Shown here: positions 22,330 to 30,193 of the stretch, one piece after another
How the letters are laid out: each line of letters starts with the position of its first letter
Numbering within the stretch: position 1 is the first letter of the stretch
Origin: Ruminococcaceae bacterium YAD3003
Lineage (GTDB): Bacteria; Bacillota; Clostridia; Saccharofermentanales; Saccharofermentanaceae
DNA length: 48,764 bases
NCBI GenBank assembly: GCA_900107185.1
Contig: FNPA01000017.1
Location: 1 to 48,764, forward strand
Direction of reading: 5' to 3'
The notes under the pieces: model-generated
Told to the model about the DNA's origin: nothing
What the model saw: the letters and a program-made list of their open reading frames with translations, nothing else
Databases searched by the model: none
Position numbers and translations under genes: made by a program

Positions 22330-23901
22330 GTGGAGACTGATAATCTTGCAAAATTTAAGAAGATAGTTGCAAGCCTGCCGCAGGAAAAGCGTATGCAGAT
22401 CCGTGACAAGATGAAGGGCATGTCCCAGGAAGAGCGCATGGCTGCAATTGACCGTATGGTCGAGATTTCCGAACAGCGTAAGATTGAGATTACAGCAAGA
22501 CCTAAGGTTCTCGCTGGAAGCGGACGTGTTCCTTATGCTCCTGCTACTGATTACGAAGTTAAGACTCCGCGCACATGGATCGAGAAGCCTGTTTCTGACG
22601 ATTCAAAGATTGAGATCGTTAAAAATCCGGGCAATAAAAAGTCTGTCAATAACAAGCCTGTTCGCAAGACTAATGATCCCAAGGCTGCAAGGCCTCAGCA
22701 GAAGCCTATTAAGAAGGCAGAACCTTCCGTTGCCAGAGCAGGACGTGATCTGGTAGCAAAGCAAATTGAACAAAAAGAGTTAGCTGCTATTGAGGCTGAA
22801 CTGAAAAAAGAGAAGACTAAGGCTACAGTTAAGAAGGCTGCAAAGATTACTTTTTCTGTTTTAGGCCGTGTTCTTGCTACAGTAGTGTGCACTCTGGCTA
22901 TTGCCGTTGCAGGATTCTATGTATTCCTTCAGATAATAATGAGAGGTCCTTCTGCTCATTTGAGAGACCAGTTCGTACCTTCCGTTATGGAATCTTCTGC
23001 AGGTGGCGTTCTCGCAAAGTGGATCCTCTCTGATGAAGAGATCGAAGCTATCATGAACAGCAATAAAACCAAAGAGTTTGATGAGATCACAGATATTACT
23101 CTCGTTAATGCTATGGCAGCTGATCAGAACAACAAGAATGCAAACGGTGCAGGTGAGGCTGTTAATGAATTAGATCCTGATGGTGACGGAGTCGAAGTTC
23201 ACGATATCAGTGGCCCGATGTATCACGGCAAGATGCTCGTTATTTATGATCCTTCCAGAATCATGGTAGCAACTATTGATAACTACAATCACAATGGTGC
23301 AGGCCTTACACTCAAGGAGCTTATTGATAAGTACGGAGGTGTCGGTGGAATCAATGGAGGCCAGTACGAAGATACAAACGGTATGGGTATTGGCGGATGG
23401 CCTGAAGGAATCGTTATTTCCGAAGGTGAACTCAGAATGGGTTATCCCGGTGGAACATACGATGTTTACGGCCTTACAAAGGAAAACGTTCTCGTAGTCG
23501 GAAGAATGACCGCACAGTATGCACTCGATATCGGCGTAAGAGATGCTGTTTCATTCGGACCTGCACTCATCGTTAACGGTGTACCTGCAAACTACAGTGG
23601 TTCAGGTGGCGGACTCAATCCTAGAACGGCTATCGGCCAGAGAGAAGATGGAGCTATTCTCCTCCTCGTTATCGAAGGAAGAAAGACATCTTCAATGGGC
23701 GCAACAATGGCTGATCTTATCGATGTAATGCTCGATTTCGGTGCTGTTAATGCGGCTAACCTCGATGGCGGAATGTCATCAGCTATGTGGCTTAACGACG
23801 AAGAACTCGTATCAAGTTCATCAATCAGAGTTTCAAGACAGATGCCTACAGCATTTATTATCCTGCCTCAGGGCACATCAGCCGGATCTGTGGAGGAGTA
23901 A
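22330..23901 (+). CDS. Membrane-anchored phosphodiester glycosidase (NAGPA domain) protein
   Basis: 523 aa from GTG 22330 (AAGGGGTT upstream). A cytoplasmic Lys/Pro/Glu-rich region (about 1-170) precedes one membrane helix (about 178-200), and the C-terminal 250 residues are a NAGPA domain outside the cell. Recognisable blocks are GGVGGINGGQY, GGWPEGIVISEGEL, FGPALIVNG, LNPRTAIGQ and AANLDGGMSSAMW. The human homologue removes GlcNAc from GlcNAc-phosphodiesters; bacterial members are thought to act on exopolysaccharide or wall-polymer phosphodiesters. The next gene starts at the following base, so they form an operon. The long cytoplasmic tail is unusual and might bind a cytosolic partner. Confidence 0.85.
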   Translation: METDNLAKFKKIVASLPQEKRMQIRDKMKGMSQEERMAAIDRMVEISEQRKIEITARPKVLAGSGRVPYAPATDYEVKTPRTWIEKPVSDDSKIEIVKNPGNKKSVNNKPVRKTNDPKAARPQQKPIKKAEPSVARAGRDLVAKQIEQKELAAIEAELKKEKTKATVKKAAKITFSVLGRVLATVVCTLAIAVAGFYVFLQIIMRGPSAHLRDQFVPSVMESSAGGVLAKWILSDEEIEAIMNSNKTKEFDEITDITLVNAMAADQNNKNANGAGEAVNELDPDGDGVEVHDISGPMYHGKMLVIYDPSRIMVATIDNYNHNGAGLTLKELIDKYGGVGGINGGQYEDTNGMGIGGWPEGIVISEGELRMGYPGGTYDVYGLTKENVLVVGRMTAQYALDIGVRDAVSFGPALIVNGVPANYSGSGGGLNPRTAIGQREDGAILLLVIEGRKTSSMGATMADLIDVMLDFGAVNAANLDGGMSSAMWLNDEELVSSSSIRVSRQMPTAFIILPQGTSAGSVEE

Positions 23902-25047
23902 ATGAAATCTCAGGAAGGCACAACCGAAAACAATAAAAAGGCTAAGAAGAACGGGAAGAAATTGGATTTCTTCCTCGTTTTTCTGATTTCCTGGCTTATT
24001 GTAGTTACCGGTTTTGTAGCATGGTTCCTGTTGAGATTTAATGATTTTGCTGCCAGCTATGAGGAACAGTATCAGCTGTCTCTTCCGTATCATTTAGCAG
24101 ATGAGATCCTGGTTCATTTTAATGATCACGATGTTGATTACATCATGAACAACATGAAGGAGAAACCTGCTCTGACAAGTTTCGAAGATGAGACAGTCAT
24201 AAGAGAGTACATTGAATCTTTGATCGAAGATAAACAATTCATTTACGACGAGACAGACAGTTCCAGAGAAGATGCTCCGGAATATTATATAAAGACTCAG
24301 GATGGTCTTATCGTTGCACGTGTTCTTCTTACAGAGGACAAGACCAAGAATCTCCCTTATGGTTTTAAGGCATGGCAGGAGAGCAACATTGAGTTCTATA
24401 CTGTTGCTTCGCATGAGTTCAATATAACAGCTCCTGAGACCTATAAAGTTTTCGTTAATGGTGTAGAACTTAACGCAGTTAACTGCACATACGATATAAC
24501 CGAGTCTGAACTTAATCAGTATGTACAGCCTTATGCGACGATTCCTAATGACGTTCATTATCAGGGCAAGGGCCTTTATGCGGCTCCCGTAGTTACTGCA
24601 GTTGATTTTGCTGGTAATGAGTGTGAGATGGTTTACGATGAGACTACTGATTCTTACACAGTTGGGTTTGCCAATAACTTTGATGGTTATGATGAGCTCG
24701 CTGAGTTTGCTATCTCGTTTACATCTACTTTCGCGAATTATATTTCACAGGATGCCGGCAATTATGCTCTGGATAAGTATTTCCCGAGCGGCAGCCAGGC
24801 ACTCAGTTACATCAAGAGAAACTCTTCAAGAGAACTCTATACAAGACACGGAAGTGTATCAATTCATAACGAAGAGGTCCGTGACTGCATCGTGTTCTCT
24901 GAAGATGTTGTTTACATGGAAATCTATGTTGAGCAGTGGATGGAAATGTACTGGGGATCTGATGAACCCGAAGTCATTCCTACTGATGCACACGTATACT
25001 TTGTCAGAGTTGACGGCAAGTGGCTCGTAGGCGGAATTCAGTATTGA
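23902..25047 (+). CDS. Exported membrane-anchored protein paired with the NAGPA gene
   Basis: 381 aa. The N terminus is lysine-rich (KKAKKNGKK), then one membrane helix (about 23-44), then about 335 extracellular residues with acidic, Tyr-rich strands and no Cys cluster. The last 80 residues (CIVFSEDVVYMEIYVEQWME, then VYFVRVDGKWLVGGIQY) recall an NTF2-like/SnoaL closing strand, but this is weak. ATG 23902 directly follows the NAGPA stop with GGAGGAG upstream. Topology and pairing suggest a partner in wall or exopolysaccharide processing. I do not recognise a family. Confidence 0.65.
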   Translation: MKSQEGTTENNKKAKKNGKKLDFFLVFLISWLIVVTGFVAWFLLRFNDFAASYEEQYQLSLPYHLADEILVHFNDHDVDYIMNNMKEKPALTSFEDETVIREYIESLIEDKQFIYDETDSSREDAPEYYIKTQDGLIVARVLLTEDKTKNLPYGFKAWQESNIEFYTVASHEFNITAPETYKVFVNGVELNAVNCTYDITESELNQYVQPYATIPNDVHYQGKGLYAAPVVTAVDFAGNECEMVYDETTDSYTVGFANNFDGYDELAEFAISFTSTFANYISQDAGNYALDKYFPSGSQALSYIKRNSSRELYTRHGSVSIHNEEVRDCIVFSEDVVYMEIYVEQWMEMYWGSDEPEVIPTDAHVYFVRVDGKWLVGGIQY

Positions 25048-25195
25048 TTTTCTGGTTCCACGAGACTTTGTAATTCCGCATTTTTACCACAGAAATACTT
25101 CGTTTTTGTAACGCTCCTGAAACTTTGTCCTTTATTTAAAATGATACAATCAGGATAGACTATTATCGGACAATTATCTGAAGGGGGTACGCGTC

Positions 25196-28100
25196 TTGGA
25201 ATTTACTTATTCGAATGACAGCTTTTTGCCGTACGATTCTTTTGACTATATTTTTAACGAACGTGAAATGCCGGAATTCGGTAAAGTTGCTTCTCCTTAC
25301 ATGAAGCCTCTTAATACGTGGAGATTCTATCTTGCGAACGGACAGAATGAGATTCCGTTTGGCGTTATGAATTCTTCTTTTGATGATTCCGACTGGCCTC
25401 TTGTTAATTGTCCTTCAACATGGCAGACAGAAGGATTCGGTCTGCCTCAGAACCTCATTTATGATTATCCGATAAGACTTGCTGAGAATGCCGCTCGAAA
25501 GGAAGAGACAATCAGCGATAAATACATTATGAAGTCTACAGGAAATGAGGACGACGAAGTCGGTATTTACAGAACGACAGTTGTTTTCACTCCTCAGGAA
25601 ATTGAGAGAGCTATTTATATTGAAGCATCAGGCATCAGCGGAAGCTTTAAGGTGTTTATCAATGACAAACTCCTTTGCAATTCACATGCTCTGTTCACCA
25701 GAAAGCGTCTTCTTATTTCCGGACTCGTACAGGCGGGTGTTAACCACATAACGATTATTGTTAACCGTTATGACAGAGATGATGACGGCCATATCATTCT
25801 TGATATGATGAACTACGGTTTCTCAGGAATCTTCAGACCCATTATGATCGTTGAAGATTCATTGCTCGAGTTATCCAATCTTCATCTCAAACTCGAATAT
25901 GTTCCTTCAGCTTATATTTCTGAAGTTGCGAAGATGGATGCGCTCGCAGTCCGCGAAAATGTTTCCCGTGTTCCTCACGGTGATTTCATGATCAAGGTCG
26001 ATTTCTCTTTGCGCAATCATACGAACTACATGATCCCATATTCTGTAAGAATCTCACTTCTTGAGGCCAGGGCAGAGTACGATCCTTACAAGCTCCCGTT
26101 CGTAAATATCAAGGGACAGAGCGAGCCTGTAGTTGGTGTTGTTGATGCACTCAAAGAGACACGTGCGAGCACAGACTTTGTTGCTCTCGATGTAGCTCAG
26201 TGGTCTGACTGCACACCTGTCCAGTATGACATTATTTTCGAGGTCATGGATTCAGAGAATAAAGTCATCTGCGCTAAAAAGAAGAGATTCGGTTTCAGAA
26301 CAACTGAGATCGTTCAGGATAAGCTTAATATCAATGACCGCCGCGTTAATCTGATGCTCGTTAAATACTACGAGTTCGATCCTCAGGGCGGTATTGCTGT
26401 TCCGCAGGATCGTATGCGTCAGGATATCATCCTCATGAAGCGTGCCGGCATTAACGGCGTTATAGCTGACGGTATGCCTTTATCAGATGAATTCCTTAAC
26501 CTATGTGACCAATATGGCATGTATGTAATTGCGACTTCAGCTGATTTCTATCTGAGAGATTATGTTGAGAGCTGTATGAACCATCCTTCCATTGTCATGT
26601 GGGGTGTGCAGAAGTATAACTTCAATCCTGAAACCGCATTAAGAGTTAAGCATGAGTGTATCCTCATTGACGATACCAGACCGTGGTATTGCGAGGTCGT
26701 AAAGCCTGTTAATGCCAATGGTAAGAAGGTGAGATCTCAGGGTAAGGTTTCTGATTTGAGACCGCTTCCGAGTGATGCCGGTGCTATATTCGGACCTTGG
26801 GAAGATCTCTGTCTCGACAGAAAGAAGATTTTCGGTCTTAACAGAACAGGAAGAAATCTTTTCGAGACGATTCCGGGCAGAACCAGATTTACAGATGATG
26901 ACACCATGTATAAGTGGATCCATCACGCAGATCTTGTTGGCGGTAAACAGAAAGAGAACTCATGTATCGGCCAGGGTATCGTTGATGCTGAACGTAACCC
27001 GCATCCGATCTACCTTGATATTAAGAAGCAGTGCCAGACAATAGCTATCTTTGCTACTGCAGATGACCCTGCAAATCTTACAATGCGTAATTCCAACCAG
27101 TTCGGTTATACCGAAGAATTGGATCTCGAATGGAAGATACTTCTCGGCGGCAGAGCAATCATGTCGGGCAGAGGCGTCATTCCTGAAATTGAACCGTTTG
27201 GTTCCAGAACATTGAGATTCCCGTTCTCAACAGAAGTATTCACTACACCGGGTTGGGCACAGGGCAAGGCTGAATTTATCGAGATGTACATGAATGCTCT
27301 GTCAAAAGAGCTCGTATTCGATATCACATTAAAGCTGCACAAAGATACTTACTATGCAAAGGCAGGATATGAAGTTGCTTTCTATCAGGATGTTCTTACT
27401 GATAACATCGCCAGTCCTGTTGGTAAGATTACAATTTCTTCGGGTCTTGGCAGTGGTGAGAAACCTGTCGAAAACAACGCTATGCAGTTGGGTTCAGGTA
27501 AGACAGCAGCCGGAAATGAATTGGGTTCAGGTATGGAGGATGAGAATCTTCCCGGTATTATCGAAGACCAGTCTTTGCTTACAGAAGAAGATGCAGGCAG
27601 AGTTGAACGTATCGAAAACAATGGCCAGCTCGCTGAACTTAATGCTGAGTATGCAGACGGATCTGCACCTGTAGAAGAAACGATCAGTTCTGTAATCACT
27701 AAAAATGCTGTTTCAACCGTATCTCACGGATTATTCGTAGGAAAGGGCAATCTTAAGATCGGATTCTCCAGAGATCCCGGAAGCCTCGAGGCCCTCGAAA
27801 TTGCAGGATATAACTTCCTTAAGGGACCTCTTGCACCGAGTTTCTACCGTTGTCCTTCCAATATCGACAGAACGGACAGGAGCTTTATCCTCGCGAGAAC
27901 AGTATTCTCTAAAGAGAGCGACTACGAACAGATCCAGAATTCAATCAAGTTCGTAGGTTCTGAATACAGCTGCAGAGACGGTGAGTTCACCATGATCTCA
28001 AGATATAAGTCTTTCGCGATGCACGGTGAAGTAATCGTTTTCTATGAAGTTCCTAAGGCTGATGTGATCAGAGTTACTCTGGAATTCAAGCCTAAGTACG

Positions 28101-28588
28101 ATATGGTCAGATACGGAATCAGATTTCCGATCGTTAAAGACGATTGTGTATGCTCATGGTACGGCAGAGGACCTGGTGAGTCATATGTTGACCGTAAGAA
28201 TGCTGCAAGACTTGGAGTTTATTCAGCAGGCGCAGGTAAGATCTACCATCCTTATGCAAGACCTGCCGAGAATTCATCTCATACGGATACCCAGATCGTT
28301 AAGCTTACAAACGGTGATGGTGATGCAATTGAGATCAGAAGAATTGGTGCTAATCCGAGGTTCGATTTTACAGTCCTTCCGTACACTCCTGAGCAGATGA
28401 ATGAGTTCCTCCACGAAGAGCAGCTCATGAATAACGATTTCTGTGAATTCTTCTGTGACTTTGCAGCAAAGGAAATTGAGCGTACACAGGATAACATTAC
28501 AACACAGCCCGTTAAGAAGGATGTTAAGTATCGTGAGACATTTGAGATCCGTCTGGTTCCGAGACAGGGCTATGTTGAAGAGGCTTGA
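25196..28588 (+). CDS. LacZ-like GH2 protein lacking recognisable catalytic residues
   Basis: 1130 aa from TTG 25196 (GGGGG 8 nt upstream); no signal peptide, so cytoplasmic. The domain order matches a LacZ-type GH2 beta-galactosidase: a sugar-binding sandwich (LNTWRFYLANG, DDSDWPLVNCPSTWQTEGFG), MMNYGFSGIFRPIMI, a barrel part, domain 4 and a C-terminal small-chain domain (YGIRFPIVKDDCVCSWYGRGPGESYVDRK...HPYARPAENSSHTD). The barrel keeps INDRRVNLMLV and NHPSIVMW (462-469) but loses the active site: NRHE reads KYYE (390-393), DEANIETH reads ATSADFYL (446-453), and the acid/base Glu of WSLGNE is Tyr474. No CEYAHAMGNS nucleophile block is present and that half of the barrel is short. An acidic, Gly-rich insert lies at about 755-830. 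Confidence 0.75.
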   Translation: MEFTYSNDSFLPYDSFDYIFNEREMPEFGKVASPYMKPLNTWRFYLANGQNEIPFGVMNSSFDDSDWPLVNCPSTWQTEGFGLPQNLIYDYPIRLAENAARKEETISDKYIMKSTGNEDDEVGIYRTTVVFTPQEIERAIYIEASGISGSFKVFINDKLLCNSHALFTRKRLLISGLVQAGVNHITIIVNRYDRDDDGHIILDMMNYGFSGIFRPIMIVEDSLLELSNLHLKLEYVPSAYISEVAKMDALAVRENVSRVPHGDFMIKVDFSLRNHTNYMIPYSVRISLLEARAEYDPYKLPFVNIKGQSEPVVGVVDALKETRASTDFVALDVAQWSDCTPVQYDIIFEVMDSENKVICAKKKRFGFRTTEIVQDKLNINDRRVNLMLVKYYEFDPQGGIAVPQDRMRQDIILMKRAGINGVIADGMPLSDEFLNLCDQYGMYVIATSADFYLRDYVESCMNHPSIVMWGVQKYNFNPETALRVKHECILIDDTRPWYCEVVKPVNANGKKVRSQGKVSDLRPLPSDAGAIFGPWEDLCLDRKKIFGLNRTGRNLFETIPGRTRFTDDDTMYKWIHHADLVGGKQKENSCIGQGIVDAERNPHPIYLDIKKQCQTIAIFATADDPANLTMRNSNQFGYTEELDLEWKILLGGRAIMSGRGVIPEIEPFGSRTLRFPFSTEVFTTPGWAQGKAEFIEMYMNALSKELVFDITLKLHKDTYYAKAGYEVAFYQDVLTDNIASPVGKITISSGLGSGEKPVENNAMQLGSGKTAAGNELGSGMEDENLPGIIEDQSLLTEEDAGRVERIENNGQLAELNAEYADGSAPVEETISSVITKNAVSTVSHGLFVGKGNLKIGFSRDPGSLEALEIAGYNFLKGPLAPSFYRCPSNIDRTDRSFILARTVFSKESDYEQIQNSIKFVGSEYSCRDGEFTMISRYKSFAMHGEVIVFYEVPKADVIRVTLEFKPKYDMVRYGIRFPIVKDDCVCSWYGRGPGESYVDRKNAARLGVYSAGAGKIYHPYARPAENSSHTDTQIVKLTNGDGDAIEIRRIGANPRFDFTVLPYTPEQMNEFLHEEQLMNNDFCEFFCDFAAKEIERTQDNITTQPVKKDVKYRETFEIRLVPRQGYVEEA

Positions 28589-28605
28589 TCATGGAGGTTG
28601 ACATA

Positions 28606-29220
28606 ATGACTCAAAAAGAAAGAATGCTCGCTAATCTTCCATATAAATCATGGATGGACGGACTCAGCGAAGATCGCATGGAATGCAAGAAAAAGATCTA
28701 TAAGTACAATAACCTTGAGCCTGATAAACAGGCAGAGAGATCCGCTCTTCTCCGTGAGATCTTAGGAAAGACTAAGGACGGTTATCTCTGCATAGAATCT
28801 CCTTTCCACTGTGATTATGGTTATAACATTGAGGTAGGTACTGATTTTTTTGCCAACTACAATTTCATTGTTCTTGATGTCGGCAAAGTAAAGATCGGTG
28901 ACAGCTTTATGTGCGGTCCTAATGTTCAGATCTGCACGGCAGGCCACCCTCTGCATCCTGAATCACGTAATTCCGGATACGAATACGGAATCGACATCAC
29001 GATCGGTGATAACGTATGGATAGGCGGTAATGTTCTTGTTTGTCCCGGTGTTCACATCGGCAACAATGTTGTTATCGGCGGTGGTAGTGTTGTTACAAAA
29101 GATATTCCTGATAACATGCTCGCATACGGTAATCCGTGCCGTCCTGTAAGAGAGATAACAGAAGCAGACAGGGATTATTATTTCAAAGACAGAAAATTCG
29201 ATGTCGAAGATTATAAGTAA
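28606..29220 (+). CDS. Maltose/galactoside-type O-acetyltransferase
   Basis: 204 aa from ATG 28606 (GGAGG 8 nt upstream; ATG 28591 would overlap that site). The left-handed beta-helix of hexapeptide repeats covers about 60-185, with the catalytic His in TAGHPLHPE and the N-terminal MAT helix (YKSWMDGLSEDRMECKKKIYKYNNL). It transfers acetyl from acetyl-CoA to a sugar hydroxyl, usually maltose, glucose or galactosides. The gene follows the GH2-like gene by 17 bp, so they are one operon; in Escherichia coli lacA follows lacZY, which makes this pairing suggestive. A terminator lies at 29252-29284. Confidence 0.92.
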   Translation: MTQKERMLANLPYKSWMDGLSEDRMECKKKIYKYNNLEPDKQAERSALLREILGKTKDGYLCIESPFHCDYGYNIEVGTDFFANYNFIVLDVGKVKIGDSFMCGPNVQICTAGHPLHPESRNSGYEYGIDITIGDNVWIGGNVLVCPGVHIGNNVVIGGGSVVTKDIPDNMLAYGNPCRPVREITEADRDYYFKDRKFDVEDYK

Positions 29221-29251
29221 ATAATTTTAAGTGCCATAAACATATTAGAAG

Positions 29252-29284
29252 AGCACGGGTGACAGATGTTCCCGTGCTTTTCTA
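29252..29284 (+). terminator. Terminator after the acetyltransferase gene
   Basis: AGCACGGG and CCCGTGCT form an 8-bp stem around TGACAGATGTT, followed by TTTCTATTT. Confidence 0.85.
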
Positions 29285-29343
29285 TTTGCTGTTTAATTAA
29301 TAATATTGAATGGAAAGATGTATTGTATTCTTGATTCCCAATG

Positions 29344-29361
29344 AAGAGTTCCCGAACTCTT
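29344..29361. promoter_or_regulatory. Operator-like inverted repeat before the PHP gene
   Basis: AAGAGTTC-CC-GAACTCTT is an 8+2+8 inverted repeat with perfect arms. Its right end overlaps the -35 box (29360-29365), so a bound protein would block polymerase. Confidence 0.5.
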
Positions 29362-29388
29362 GATTTGATTTTTCGCAAGTGTTAGCAT
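29360..29388 (+). promoter_or_regulatory. Promoter of the PHP gene
   Basis: TTGATT (29360-29365), 17 bp, TAGCAT (29383-29388). The start near 29395 leaves a short leader with AGAAGGGAG before ATG 29418. Confidence 0.55.
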
Positions 29389-29417
29389 TTTCGCGGTATC
29401 AATAGAAGGGAGCAACT

Positions 29418-30188
29418 ATGGGCTTTTTATACGAGACACATCTGCATACATGTCAGGCCAGTGCCTGCGGCCGTGTAAACGGTGAAGATTATATCCGCTA
29501 TATGATGGACAAAGGTTACAATGGAATAATCGTTACTGACCACTTTTTTAACGGCAACACATGTGTCCCTGAAGATCTCCCCTGGAAAGAAAGAGTTGAT
29601 ATTTACGCGTCTGGCTACGAGCGTGCATTAAAGGCTGCTGAAGGTTTGGATTTCACAGTAATGTTCGGTGTTGAAGTCAACTTCTGGAAAGATGAGTATC
29701 TCCTCTACGGAATTGATAAAGAATGGATAAAAGATCACGAAGAGATGATGGACATGACACGTCATGAACTTCACGATGCAATCCGTGCTGCCGGAGGAAT
29801 CATGATCCAGGCTCATCCGTACAGAGAAAGAGATTATCTTACTGATATCAAGCTTGTTCCTGCTTCTGCCATTGATGGTGTTGAGATATATAATGCCGCA
29901 AATAAGGCCAACATGAATGCGCTAGCCTTTGAATATGCATTAGGTCTTGGTCTGCCTGTGACTGCAGGATCAGACATTCATTTCTATAACGATAATGATA
30001 TGGGCGGAATGCTTTTCGAGAAGAAGATCAAATCGATTGCTGATTATGTTGAGGCGATCAAATCCAATTCCGGTATTCCTGTAAGACGCAGTCCGGATGG
30101 TACGATTACTCCTGTATCAGAGATTAAGGAACAGACTGTTCCTACAGAACTACCGACACTTCCTGTACTTTATCCTGAAGGTAAATAA
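29418..30188 (+). CDS. PHP-domain phosphoesterase
   Basis: 256 aa. The metal-binding motifs of the PHP family are all present: ETHLHTC, IIVTDHFF, FGVEVNFW, MIQAHPYRERD and TAGSDIHFY. Stand-alone PHP proteins include histidinol phosphatases and nucleotide or RNA phosphatases; the substrate cannot be told here. ATG 29418 has a good Shine-Dalgarno. It is monocistronic, between a terminator and a convergent lipoprotein gene whose stop is only 5 bp away. An inverted repeat overlapping its -35 suggests specific repression. The last 20 residues are a Pro/Thr-rich tail. Confidence 0.88.
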   Translation: MGFLYETHLHTCQASACGRVNGEDYIRYMMDKGYNGIIVTDHFFNGNTCVPEDLPWKERVDIYASGYERALKAAEGLDFTVMFGVEVNFWKDEYLLYGIDKEWIKDHEEMMDMTRHELHDAIRAAGGIMIQAHPYRERDYLTDIKLVPASAIDGVEIYNAANKANMNALAFEYALGLGLPVTAGSDIHFYNDNDMGGMLFEKKIKSIADYVEAIKSNSGIPVRRSPDGTITPVSEIKEQTVPTELPTLPVLYPEGK

Positions 30189-30193
30189 GCCTT

